A stretch of DNA of 64,000 bases from Candidatus Fredericiella danica (GCA_016713335.1 JADJPH010000111.1:113108-177107), one strand, 5' to 3'; positions 46,597 through 55,575 are shown, counted from the first letter of the stretch. Translations and numbers: made by a program. The notes: a model not told the origin generated them from the letters alone.

Positions 46597-47872
46597 TCAA
46601 TCCCTCTTGAAATCGTCGTAATCCACCTCCTCATACTCGCTCACGCCGCGCCCCTGCAGACGCAACATCGCTTCCACCTTCATCGGCAACCCAAACAACT
46701 TGATAAAGCCTTCTGCATCGGCCTGGTTATAAACGTCGTCCTCGTCAAAGGTCACGTAGTCTTCGCGGTACAGGCTGTACGGGCTCTTGCGCCCAGCCAG
46801 GATAACGTTGCCCTTGTACAGTTTCAGACGCACCGTGCCGGTGATGTTCTGTTCGGTGAAGTCGACGAATTTCGTAAGCCCCTCGCGCAGCGGCGTAAAC
46901 CACTGGCCGTTGTAGACCAGGTCCGCAAAGCGCAAGGCAATGACCTGCTTAAAATGCAGAGTCTCTTTGTCCAGACAGAGTTGCTCCAGCGCGGCATGCG
47001 CCTTGTAGAGCAGCGTGCCGCCGGGCGTTTCGTACACGCCATGGCTCTTCATGCCCACAAGCCGGTTCTCAACGATATCAACGCGGCCGATCCCATGTTT
47101 GGCGCCAAGCTCGTTCAGAATCTGCAGGATCCCAACGGGACCGTGGGCAACACCATTGACCCGCTCAGGGCACGCCTTTGCGGAAATACAGTTCGACGTA
47201 TTCAGGCTCGTCCGGCGCTGTCTCCGGCGCCGCGGTCCACTCAAACATATCGGCGGGCGGTTCATTCCACGGGTCTTCCAGTGGACCGCCCTCATTACTC
47301 AGGTGCCAGATATTCTTGTCCTGGCTGTAGATCCGCTCCATGGTTGCCTTGACCGGTACGTTATGTTCGGCGGCATAGTCCAGCGCATCCTTGCGCCCAC
47401 GGATATTCCATTCGCGCCACGGGGCAATAATGCGCAACCGCGGATTGAGCGCCATCACCGTCAATTCAAAGCGCACCTGGTCGTTGCCCTTGCCCGTGGC
47501 GCCGTGTGCGACTGCATCCGCCCCTTCCATCTCGGCGATCTCTACCAGCTTCTTGGCGATGATCGGCCGTGCCATGGAGGTGCCAAGCAAATAGTCGCGT
47601 TCGTACGTAGCACCGGCCTGCATCGTGGGAAACACAAAGTCATTTAAGAACTCAAGCCGGAGATCCTCGACATACACCTTGCTGGCGCCGGAAGCAAGGG
47701 CCTTGGCTTCCAGGCCTGCCAGTTCATCTTCCTGGCCGAGATTGGCGCAAAAGCAGATAACTTCGCACTTATAGTTGTTTTTCAACCACGGAACAATGAT
47801 GCTCGTGTCCAGCCCGCCCGAATAGGCGAGCACACATTTCTTTACGCTCGGTTTCGTATTCTTGGTGGTCAT
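46597..47872 (-). CDS. argG: Argininosuccinate synthase, one frameshift
   Basis: Cytoplasmic enzyme of arginine biosynthesis: citrulline + aspartate + ATP to argininosuccinate. The PP-loop is VLAYSGGLDTSIIVPWLK at residues 14-31. Further conserved parts are YLLGTSMARPIIAKKLVEIAEMEGADAVAHGATGKGNDQVRFE, APWREW, and DKNIWHLSNEGGPLEDPWNEPP. After a frameshift near 47168 the C-terminal half continues (GRVDIVENRLVGMKSHGVYETPGGTLLYKAH, PLREGLTKFVDFTEQNITGTVRLKLYKGN). Restored length is about 424 residues, normal for the family. It starts with ATG at 47872 after AAGGAAG. No other arg gene is adjacent. A frameshift in such a gene points to sequence error. Confidence 0.95.
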
Positions 47873-48073
47873 GTTTCTTCCTTTGCGTTCACCGATACAA
47901 TTGCTGGCGCGTATGATACTAAGCGTAGTTCTCGCAAAGATCCAACCACAGATAGTAGAAATGACACAATCGCCCGCAGGGACGCAGGGAAATGCGAGGA
48001 GGTGGGAAGAGAATCAGCCAAAGAACGAGAGACCAAAGAAGGCACAGGAAAGCGAGGGAGGAAGAGAGTAGCA

Positions 48074-48125
48074 ACAAAGAACACAAAGAAGCCGCAGGGG
48101 ACCACGGCTTCTTTGTGTTCTTTGT
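48074..48125. repeat. Perfect 21-bp inverted repeat downstream of spoVS
   Basis: The arm 48074-48094 (begins ACAAAGAACAC, ends GAAGCCG) is the exact reverse complement of 48105-48125, with a 10-base loop. It lies 24 bases past the spoVS stop. It could terminate spoVS transcription, but the minus strand lacks a T-run after it; a TTTTT follows on the plus strand at 48135. The arms themselves are built from AACACAAAG-type phrases. Confidence 0.7.
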
Positions 48126-48148
48126 GCTTTGTGGTTTTTCCCTGGCCC

Positions 48149-48454
48149 TCACGCAGGTGCGGCCGCCACTGCCTCTGCCACCATCGACTCCGGGCGCCGG
48201 AAGACCGCAAAGTGGATGGCCGTGCGTTCGGCGCCCTCGATCTCGGTCGTATGGAAGCTGGGCACCACCGCCAGATCCATCTGATCTTCCACAAGATAGC
48301 TGCGAGCGATCGTGATGGACTTGATCGCCTGGTTCACTGCCCCGGCGCCAATCGCCTGAACTTCGACATAGCCGCGCTCCCGCATGATCCCGGCAATGGC
48401 CCCGGCCACTGCCGTGGTCCGTGACTGGGCGGACACCCGTACTAACTCGCTCAT
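48149..48454 (-). CDS. spoVS: Stage V sporulation protein S family (SpoVS)
   Basis: Small protein of 101 residues. Almost the whole chain fits the SpoVS/Alba-like family: LVRVSAQSRTTAVAGAIAGIMRERGYVEVQAIGAGAVNQAIKSITIARSYL, then GAERTAIHFAVFRRPE. The AVAGAIAG and QAIGAGAVNQAIK motifs are diagnostic. The family has an Alba-like fold and is thought to bind nucleic acid; in Bacillus it affects sporulation. It is common in bacteria that do not sporulate, so no sporulation should be inferred. The ribosome site AAGGGGG precedes ATG at 48454. The C-terminal tail AEAVAAAPA is extra. Confidence 0.93.
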   Translation of the reverse strand: MSELVRVSAQSRTTAVAGAIAGIMRERGYVEVQAIGAGAVNQAIKSITIARSYLVEDQMDLAVVPSFHTTEIEGAERTAIHFAVFRRPESMVAEAVAAAPA

Positions 48455-48524
48455 AACATCCCCCTTTTAACTGTGATGTAGTTTACGAAGATTGAGGATT
48501 TGGTGCAGTAATGCGTATTGCGTA

Positions 48525-49127
48525 TCACGGTTCCACTATCAGCACCCCCAACAAGCATCGTCGCTCCGCGTCACTCGCCGCGGCGGCATTAAAGATCGGA
48601 TAGATACCGGGCTGATGGCAGTGCCATTCATACTCCTGGCATCCTTCGGTGCCATGCACCATCTCCGTGCACCGCGTCTGCATCCCATAATCATCATCCA
48701 CCAGGGACAGGTGCAGAGGGTGACCAGCGACCATATTGGTGACTCTAAGAAAGAGCAGTTCGCCGCGGCTGGCGCGCACGACAAATGGCTTTCCAAACGG
48801 GTGCGTGACCGCGCCATCCATCAACATGGAGCGCACCCGCTCGACCGGCAGTTCTGTGGCGACCGCAACGCGGGTCAGGTCGGCGTCATCATGCGCCAGC
48901 ATTTGGGACTCAACCGCAGTCCTGATTTGGCGCACATACTCATAGAGCGGCAGATAGCGCCGGGGCGCCAGACACATGCGCTGCCGGTCGGGCCGTGACG
49001 TATCCGGCAAGGACACCAATACCAGGTCATAGACTCGCTGCAAGGCAGCGCCACCTTGTTCGCTAACCGCAGGCATCCGGTGATAAATTCCGGAAGATGG
49101 TGTAGTGGTGCGATGTTGTGTGTGCAT
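48525..49127 (-). CDS. Small cupredoxin-like protein of unknown function
   Basis: Protein of 200 residues without a signal peptide. The start is ATG at 49127 with GGAG six bases upstream. The C-terminal 100 residues resemble the multicopper-oxidase/cupredoxin fold: FGKPFVVRASRGELLFLRVTNMVAGHPLHLSLVDDDYGMQ, then YEWHCHQPGIYPIFNA and RRCLLGVLIVEP. HPLH and HCHQPGIY look like copper-ligand strands of such oxidases, but a full type-1 site is not clear and there is only one domain. The N-terminal half is unrecognised. Neighbours give no hint. Function is not assigned. Confidence 0.6.
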   Translation of the reverse strand: MHTQHRTTTPSSGIYHRMPAVSEQGGAALQRVYDLVLVSLPDTSRPDRQRMCLAPRRYLPLYEYVRQIRTAVESQMLAHDDADLTRVAVATELPVERVRSMLMDGAVTHPFGKPFVVRASRGELLFLRVTNMVAGHPLHLSLVDDDYGMQTRCTEMVHGTEGCQEYEWHCHQPGIYPIFNAAAASDAERRCLLGVLIVEP

Positions 49128-49306
49128 TGGTGACTCCGTATTACGTATCACGTATTGCTTGCCTCATCTCTCTTTACCCCACTCTACGTCTTCCCCCGTT
49201 GATCCATCGTTGATCCCCCCCCCCCCCCCTTTGCGTCTTGGGGGGGCGTGGTCCTTAACAATTGACAGGCCCCCAAATAGGCCGTCGGCCTAACAATTGA
49301 CAATTG
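49128..49306. repeat. Spacer of heptamer phrases and a poly-C tract
   Basis: GTATTAC-GTATCAC-GTATTGC (49137-49157) is three successive 7-base variants. ACAATTG units (49258 and 49293-49305) form another 7-base tandem. A run of twelve or more C lies near 49217. A short inverted pair AGGCC/GGCCT lies at 49278-49291. No gene is seen. Confidence 0.65.
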
Positions 49307-52094
49307 ATGCAACATCATACCAACACTGCACTTCTCACTTCTGGGACCACCTCAGATCCGGCTCGATGACGAGCCGCTCCAACTGCGGCCGCGCAACAGC
49401 ATCAAGGCCAAGGGAATCCTCTATTACCTGGCCGCGACCGGACACCCGGCTTCCCGCGAGCGACTTGCCGGTCTCCTCTGGTCTGAGAGCACTGAAAAGA
49501 AGGCGCGCGACAATCTGCGCGGCGAACTCTTTTTGCTGGCGACGTTGCGGGACGGCTTTCTCACGGAAGTGGATGGACGGCTGGCGTTACGTGCCGAGGC
49601 TTGCACGGTCGATAAACAGTTTTTGAAGCGGTTGCGGCCGACCAAGATCCTACGCTGGAGGCCATCGAAGAGGCGTGCCGTCTGTGGCGTGGCGCCTTTC
49701 TGGAAGGCATCGACGCCGGGTTCGAGGGCGCTGGGGAACTCTACCTGGAATGGGTGCGCGAAGAACGGTTTCGGTTGGAGTGGTTGCACCAGCAACTGAC
49801 CTTCCGCCTCGCCCAGAAGTGCGCCGCCGAAAACCGGCGTCATGATCTTGGCATCGCAGCATGCACACGGCTGCTGGCGCTCGAGCCGGAACGGGAGGAA
49901 GTGCACCGGCTATTGATGCGCCTCCTTGCCCAGGATGGCCAGCGCACCGCGGCGCTTAAGCAATATGATCTCTGTACGGGGGCGCTGCTCGATGAACTGG
50001 GCGTCCCCCCCTCTGCAGAAACCAATGCACTTTACGATCAGATCCTGGCCGGCGAGTTGGCCGGCGCCCCGCTTGCCTCCCTGCAAGTCGAGCGCAAGCT
50101 CCCGCCATTCCAGGCGCCGGCGCCGCCCGCTCACTTCGTGGGGCGCGACGCCGCCCTTGCCCGGCTAGCGTCATGGCTCACTCAAACGGACGCGAGCAGC
50201 GTCGTGGCGATTGTCGTCATGGGTGGGATCGGCAAAACTGGGCTTGCCGCGCAACTCGCAGAACGGCTGCGTCCCCAATTTGCCGACGGCGTCCTGTGGG
50301 CCCGCGTGTCAACGGGCGACCCACTGGACATCTTGCAGAGTTGGGCGCAAGCCTACGATAAGGATGTCAGCAAGATCGGCAATGCCGAAGCGCGCGCCGC
50401 GGCGGTGCGTGCCATTCTCGCCGAGAAACAGACCCTGATTGTGCTCGACGATGTGGCGCCGGGTAGTCCGGTGGACCTGTTGCTGCCCGGCGTTACGACT
50501 TGTCCGGTGCTGATCACGACCCGCGACCGCGCCGAGGTGGCAGCGCGCACCACCTTTGCGCTGGAGCTCGGCGAGTTGACCGTTGACGAAGGCATCGAAT
50601 TGTTGCGCGTCTATCTGGGCGCCGGCGCGGTCGACGCAGAAGATGGGGCCGCTCACCTCCTCTATACGGTGCTCGGAGGACTGCCTCTGGCCATGGAGAT
50701 CGCCGCACAACGAGTCTTCGCCTCGCCACGGCGCAGCCTCGGGCGGATGGTGCGCAGCCTTGAAGGTGCAGGCGAACGACTGGCGCACGGGATCAGCAAC
50801 CGGTCGGTGCGGACCAGTTTCGACGCCAGTTGGAGCATGTTGACACCTGAACTGCAGCAGGTTTTCGCCTGCACCGGACTCTTCGGTGGCCGGTCATTTT
50901 CGCAGTTCGCATTGGCAGCCACGGCGGAATTGCCGGCCGGCAGTGCGTTGGATGCGCTGGACCAGTTGGTCATGCTCTCGATGCTCAAACTCGATGCGGG
51001 GGATCGGTACGTGCAGCACCGGTTGCTCGCCGACTTCGCCGGTGAGCAACTAGCAGCCAGGCCCGACGCACGCGCGGTGCGCATCCGGTATGCCACCTAC
51101 TACAGCTCCCTTGCCCGCAGCGCTGCAGGCGACTACAGCCAGTTGGACGAGGAGTGGGACAATCTGCTGGCCGCAGTTGAACAGGCACAGGTTGCTCAAG
51201 CATGGTCTCTCACTGTTGCCGTTGTCGATGCCCTGGCAGCGCCCTGGTTTGCGCGGGGACGGCTGCATCAGGCGCGCCGGGGGTTCCAGTTCGGCGTTGA
51301 AGCAGCCACTGCACTGCACGATGAGCCGGCACGTGCACGATTTGCCTTCTTCTTGGGCAAAACTTTGCTGCGCCAGGACGAATATGCCGAAGCCAGGCAG
51401 ATGCTTGGGCTTGCTCAAGCATGGTTTGAGACAATCCAAGATGAGCGCCGTTTGGCCGACGTCTACGTGGACATGGCAGATGTCAATCTTGAGGAAGAGA
51501 AATTAGCCGAGGCAGCCACTGCGCTTGCGGCGGCGCATTCCATCTACCTGGCACTGCACCAACCAGTCGGCGTTGCGGTCGTACTGAATCGTCAGGCAAT
51601 GTTAGCCTACTATGCTGGTGACGACGCAACGGCAGTCGAATTATGCCAGACAGGACTTGCGCAACTTCCGCCCGGCGACGGCCCACTGATTCGTTCCCGA
51701 ACACTGCGCCTGCTCGCTGAGATTGCGATCAGTCAACGCCAACTGGCGCGTGCCGCTGTCTATTTCGAACAGGCCCAGGACGCGAATCGGCTTCTAAATG
51801 ACCAGACCGAGCATGCGGCAATCTTATATGCGAAGGCGAAACTGGACCACCATCTTGGCTATGACCGCGACGCGCTCGGCGTAGCAGAATTAAGTGCCCA
51901 GATCTATGCAGCAATGGGGGATCGAAAAGCAGTCGCTATGGTTCAGATTCTCATCAGCATGCTGCATAGTGCGTTGCGTGACACCGCTGCAGCGCGCCGC
52001 AGCAGAGTCAAGCCTTTCAATTGCGCGTCAACTAGGTGACTCCACGCTCGAAAGGCTCTGCTCGGCGCAGCTTGCCGACCTGCCGCCAGCATAA
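49307..52094 (+). CDS. SARP/BTAD-type transcriptional activator with NB-ARC and TPR domains (AfsR-like), frameshifted
   Basis: Signal-integrating regulator of about 925 residues. The N terminus (HFSLLGPPQIRLDDEPLQL, then ASRERLAGLLWSESTEKKARDNLRGEL) is the winged-helix DNA-binding domain. The bacterial transcriptional activator domain follows (DPTLEAIEEACRLWRGAFLEGID; LALEPEREEVHRLLMRLLAQDGQRTAALKQYDLC; ELGVPPSAETNALYDQI). The NB-ARC ATPase has VVMGGIGKTGLAAQLAERL, LIVLDDV, VLITTRDRAEV, GLPLAMEIAA. TPR-like helices cover the rest. The kinase-2 aspartates are intact. The frame breaks near 49325, 49625 and 52003; the C terminus after the last is ARQLGDSTLERLCSAQLADLPPA. The start is uncertain; ATG at 49307 is a guess that needs the first shift. 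The target genes are unknown. Confidence 0.85.
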
Positions 52095-52159
52095 CTGAGA
52101 CACCCGCGCCGCCGCCTACTGCGACACGGAGATCGACACCAGAAGAATACAGGCGCTTC

Positions 52160-52245
52160 TGTCAGAGCACTGCATGTCAGAGCACTGCATGTCAGAGCAC
52201 TGCATGTCAGAGCACTGCATGTCAGAGCACTGCATGTCAGAGCAC
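52160..52245. repeat. 15-bp tandem repeat, five copies and part of a sixth
   Basis: TGTCAGAGCACTGCA is repeated perfectly at 52160, 52175, 52190, 52205 and 52220. A partial unit at 52235 merges into the first 21-base palindrome at 52243. The unit is a variant of the CAGAGCAC lead-in found before every palindrome in the window, so it looks like local expansion of that lead-in. Confidence 0.9.
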
Positions 52246-52530
52246 CATCCCGTCAGGGTGGTGATCCCCCCGTCCCCCCGCTGCGTCACTCACGCACCAA
52301 CCGCTCGCTCACGTTCGCGGCTCTGTTTGTCACGTGCGCCTCTGTCAGAGCACTCCGTCAGCGCACTCCGTCAGAGCACCATCCCGTCAGGGTGGTGATC
52401 CCCCCGTCCCCCGCCGCGTCCACCACGCACCAACCGCTCGCTCACGTTCGCGGCTCTGTTGGTCACGCGCGCCACTGTCGGAGCACTCCGTCAGCGCACT
52501 CCGTCAGAGCACCATCCCGTCAGGGTGGTG
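52243..52530. repeat. Tandem 134-bp units, each starting with the 21-bp palindrome
   Basis: The 21-base palindrome occurs at 52243-52263, 52377-52397 and 52510-52530, spaced 134 and 133 bases. The sequence between (CCCCCGTCCCC, CACGCACCAACCGCTCGCTC, ACGTTCGCGGCTCTGT, GAGCACTCCGTCAGCGCACT) is repeated with a few differences. This is a direct tandem duplication ending at the left half of the split structured repeat. Noncoding. Confidence 0.85.
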
Positions 52531-52681
52531 ATCGCGTGGCCAAAGCCCGGCGGTGCGTCGCACGGTGCCAATCCCGGTGGTCGAACGTCCAACCCGCGCA
52601 CCGTGCGTCGCACCTGGCGCGGAGGCAGGAAGAGGGGGGTGATCCAGACCATTACTCGTCCGCGCAAAGCAACGTCCCCGG
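52531..52681 (+). repeat. Structured dispersed repeat, left half (copy D), cut by the IS110 element
   Basis: Follows the palindrome at 52510-52530 as in copies A to C. Hairpin 1 is intact: arms 52552-52568 and 52598-52614. A private insertion of about 38 bases follows CACCTGGCGC. The repeat then resumes with CGCAAAGCAACGTCCCCGG and stops dead at 52681, in the left arm of hairpin 2. The missing remainder begins at 54403, beyond the insertion element. Confidence 0.85.
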
Positions 52682-52889
52682 ACACGCTTTGTCAAGAGGG
52701 AATTCACCCCAAAATAACGTGATTTGTGCGGTGCATGGAAGCGGCAGGGTATTGGGGGCGCGTGTAACTAGAGGTGCCACGGCGGGTGAACGGCACCACG
52801 GGTTGCGGGTTACTCAGTTACGGTTGTCACGGACCGAAGCTGTAACAGAAACGGATTTCCCCCGCAAACTCGAACTTGAATCCGTAAAC

Positions 52890-54143
52890 TTAGGCAGTGG
52901 TGGCTACCGTCAAACCCCTGCTGGGCAAGGGCTGCCGGCGTGCACTGCGTTGCTGCAAATGATAGGCTTCGTCATAGGTGGTATGGGTCTGCCATAAGCG
53001 CCAGGCGATTGCCAGCCAGCGATTGGCGAGGCAGCGGTAGGCCTGGTTATCTGGGATGCGGCGCTGGCGTAAGTCCGCATAGAACGCACAGGCGAAGGGT
53101 GACTTGGTGCGGACGACCGAAGCCCGGGCCCATTGTTGCGCATAGGTGCGAAAATCGCGGTCACAGGCGCGCCGGAAGTGGACGCTACGGTGTTTGCCGC
53201 TTTGTTCCGTGACCGGACAGGTGCCGGCTTGCGCCTGGAGGCTGGCCTGGGTGGGAAGCGTTGGCGGATCATCGCCGAAAGAAACGGACCAGGAGTGCTG
53301 GCGCCAAGAACGCCCCGGTGCCTGGAGTGAGGCAAACGTGTCTGGTCGGAACTGCGTTGAAACAGGGTGGCTCGATGCTTTTGCGCCGCCAACTTCGCCT
53401 GGAGCGTTTCGCGTAGCAGGGCCGCCACCGTTTGGGCTGGTTCCGCGTAGACCGTCGCCGTCACCAGCGTGGTCGGGAGTGGGGCCTGCTGGAAGGCGGC
53501 GAACTGGGTGGCGGCGTGTTGCCGATGGCCGTAATGCTGCTCGTGCAGAAATTGCTCCCATTCGGGGTGCGTAATGGCCGCTGCCGCTGCTGGGGTCGGG
53601 TAGCGGGCGAGAAACGCGAGGGGCGTTTGCGCCTGTAAATTCGGGAAGGCGACCAATAACCCAGGATAGTAGCGCAACAGCAACGCCCGCAACTGGTTCG
53701 CCAAGGCCAGACGCTCCGCCGCGTGGTGATGGCAACGCCACCAGCGCCCGCATCTGCTGGGTCAGCGGCGCGTCCGGCCGCCACAGCGTCAGATGCGGTT
53801 GATCCGTCCGCACCACGTCGGCTAACATATAGGCGTCGCTCGCATCGGTGCGCGCCCCACTGCTCCGATAGCGCTGGCGACACCCCTTGACCCGTGAGGG
53901 TGGAATCACATACACTTGATCATAGCCGTAGCTCCACAGATAGTCGACCAACAGGTTGTGCTTCGTCTCGATGCCGATGTGGCACTGGCTTGGCGGCGGG
54001 GCGGCGCCCGTGCACAGATTCCTGAGGGTCTAGCCCGGCTTCCGTGTGGGGAATGGTGATCGCGCCACGGTGGCGCCGGCGGCGTTGAGCAAGACCACAT
54101 CGTGCTTGGCTTCACTCCAATCAATGCCGACATAAATGTCCAT
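52890..54143 (-). CDS. IS110-family transposase (DEDD_Tnp_IS110 + Transposase_20), frameshifted
   Basis: Recombinase of about 415 residues. It starts at ATG 54143 (MDIYVGIDWSEAKHDVVLLNAAG) after GGAGGAGCAACG. The RuvC-like DEDD part shows GIDWSEAKHDV, HIGIETKHNLLVDYLWSYGYDQVYVIPPSRVKGCRQRY, and RTDASDAYMLADVVRTD. A long helical part follows (ANQLRALLLRYYPGLLVAFPNLQAQTP). The C-terminal Tnp domain shows LQAQAGTCPVTEQSGKHRSVHFRRACDRDF, with the serine of EQSGK the likely nucleophile, then CLANRWLAIAWRLWQTHTTYDEAYHLQQR. The frame breaks at four or more places (near 54060, 53990, 53700, 53330). The count is higher than in nearby genes, so either real decay or local sequence error is possible. Confidence 0.85.
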
Positions 54144-54184
54144 CGTTGCTCCTCCTGGGGGAAATCCATGCTGCGCCTGCTAGG

Positions 54185-54385
54185 ACGCCGGTTACCGTTT
54201 GCCTATTACAGTGCTCGCAGCACAACACGCTTTCGACGGTGGGCCGGGTGTTCCTGGGGAGGACGGTCCGGGGAAGGCGCTCTCAGCGCAGGCAAGCACG
54301 GGTCCTCGTTCCCCAGGTCCAGACAGATGGCGACAGCTTCGCCGTGACATCTATATTGTAATCCTGTTGTCATCTGTCTTTCACC
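54185..54385 (-). ncRNA. IS110 bridge RNA with target- and donor-binding loops
   Basis: Read 5' to 3' on the minus strand. First comes a stem AGACAGATG/CATCTGTCT (54379-54371 with 54329-54321). The target loop is closed by CCTGGGG/CCCCAGG (54317-54311 with 54259-54253) and AGGA/TCCT, and capped by GCGCT-GAG-AGCGC. Its 5' strand contains GCTTGCC (54297-54291), identical to the target beyond the upstream end (54409-54403). Its 3' strand contains TCCCCGG (54274-54268), complementary to the other flank. The donor loop is closed by CCGG/CCGG and ACCGT/ACGGT and capped by GTGCT-GCG-AGCAC. It holds AAAGCGTGT (54233-54225), identical to the element's far end (52690-52682), and GTAATAGG (54209-54202), complementary to its near end with core (54404-54397). 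Exact RNA ends are not known. Confidence 0.87.
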
Positions 54386-54402
54386 TACCAGTATAAGTAA
54401 TA

Positions 54403-54495
54403 GGCAAGCGCCACACCGTTCGGGACGGATTGCGTGGACCTGGCGCATGCCGGGGACGGTGCTGGGGCTGGCAAGCGAACCACTTACTCACGTGG
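54403..54495 (+). repeat. Structured dispersed repeat, right half (copy E), cut by the IS110 element
   Basis: Resumes at GGCAAGCGCCACACC, exactly where copy D stops (sharing GG). It contains the right arm of hairpin 2 (TGGCGCATGCCGGGGAC, 54441-54457) and the common end segment CGAACCACTTACTCACGTG. It is followed 32 bases later by the nuclease-like gene. D plus E, with the element removed, restores one ordinary repeat copy. Confidence 0.85.
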
Positions 54496-54526
54496 AATCC
54501 TGCTATGATCAATCCTGAACACAGTC

Positions 54527-55547
54527 ATGGCGCACGTCTCTTTCACCAATGCCGTGCCGGTCAGGAGCCTGATGGAACCCGTCTACACCCCACATGATCG
54601 TTTCTTCAAAGCAATCTTCTCCCGTCCCGAACTGGCGGGCGACCTGTTGCGTCAAATCCTGCCCGCCAACTCCCTGGCGCAGTTCGACCTGGCGACGATC
54701 CACCCAGAGAAGGATTCTTTCATCGACGCGGACCTGCAGTTGCAGTATGCCGACCTGCTCTACAGCGTCAACCTGGCGGACCAACGCCCGGCCTTCATCT
54801 ACGTCCTCTTTGAGCACAAGAGCTACGTCCAGTCCCTCATGGCCTACGACGTGCTGCGCTACATGGTCCGCATCTGGGAGGCGGGCCAGAAACAAAAACC
54901 GCCCGCACCGCTGGCGCCTATCCTGCCGATCGTCGTCTACCATGGGCTTGCCCCCTGGCGCGAACCGCTCAACATGGGCGGCCTCTTCCCCGGTCCGGCC
55001 GCCATGCGCCCCCACTGGCCCACCTGCACCTATCAACTGGTCGATCTGAGCCAAGTGCCGGAGCCGGCGGCCGCCGGCATGTTGCACTTGGAGGCCGCGC
55101 TCTGGGCGCTGCGCAACAGCCATCGCGAGGATGTCGTCGCCCACCTGGCCGAACTGCTCCGCCTGTTGGCCGAGTTGACACGGACCTACGGAGCCGTACA
55201 ATATTCCATCACGATCTTGCACTACGTGTCGAGCGTGCACAAGGATGTGGATGCCGCGACCATCCGGCAGGCATTACGCGATGCGTCGGTTGACGCAGGG
55301 GAGAAACTCATGGCCACGTGGTTGGACGAACGTTACGAAGCAAACAGGCAAAGAAATCGGCAAAGGAAATCGGCTCGAGGAAGCGCGGCGGATTGCGATG
55401 AATTTCCTCCAGCATCGTTTTGGTCCACTCGACGCAACCCTCACGGCGCGGGTCAACTGTCTGGAACTAGAACAACTCGAAGCGCTGACCACTGCGCTTT
55501 TCGAGGCCAAAGAACTTGCCGACATCATGCCATTGCTCAACCGCTAG
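54527..55547 (+). CDS. Rpn family recombination-promoting nuclease / putative transposase (PD-(D/E)XK), one frameshift
   Basis: About 340 residues. The N-terminal nuclease part has the family opening YTPHDRFFKAIFSRPELAGDLLRQILP, followed by SFIDADLQLQYADLLYSVNL and AFIYVLFEHKSYVQSLMAYDVLRYMVRIW. The aspartate of YADLLYSV and the E and K of FEHK form the PD-(D/E)XK site of PF04754. After about 290 residues the frame shifts (near 55345) into a C-terminal helical part (LEEARRIAMNFLQHRFGPLDATLTARVNCLELEQLEALTTALFEAKELADIM), a common tail in this family. Known members (RpnA) are DNA endonucleases that raise RecA-independent recombination. It starts 32 bases after repeat copy E and ends shortly before copies B and C, so its flanks are repeats of the same family. 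Confidence 0.85.
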
Positions 55548-55575
55548 CGCGCCACGCACGCCTCTGGCAGAGCAC

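Larger units (their letters stand above)
52682..54402 (-). mobile_element. IS110-family insertion sequence with bridge RNA
   Basis: Element of 1721 bases, delimited because the structured repeat is interrupted precisely here: left flank GTCCCCGG (52674-52681), right flank GGCAAGCGCC (54403-54412), while intact copies B and C read GTCCCCGGCAAGCGCC. Only the GG is present on both sides, as expected for an IS110 core dinucleotide with no other target duplication and no terminal inverted repeats. The transposase is on the minus strand. The 259-base region between its start and the element's end encodes the bridge RNA. The 3' noncoding part is 208 bases (52682-52889). This arrangement (RNA on the 5' side) matches the IS110 group rather than IS1111. 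Confidence 0.88.

Noticed and set aside
48149..48454. SpoVS as evidence of a spore-forming organism
   Set aside because: The family is widespread in non-sporulating bacteria, and no other sporulation gene is present here.
52160..52245. Possible CRISPR array or repeat peptide (MSEHC)n
   Set aside because: Units are 15 bases, contiguous with no spacers, and there are no cas genes; the peptide reading has no start signal or continuation.
52890..54143. Calling the transposase a definite pseudogene
   Set aside because: All domains, including likely catalytic residues, are present, and frame errors occur in essential genes of the same window; inactivity cannot be decided.
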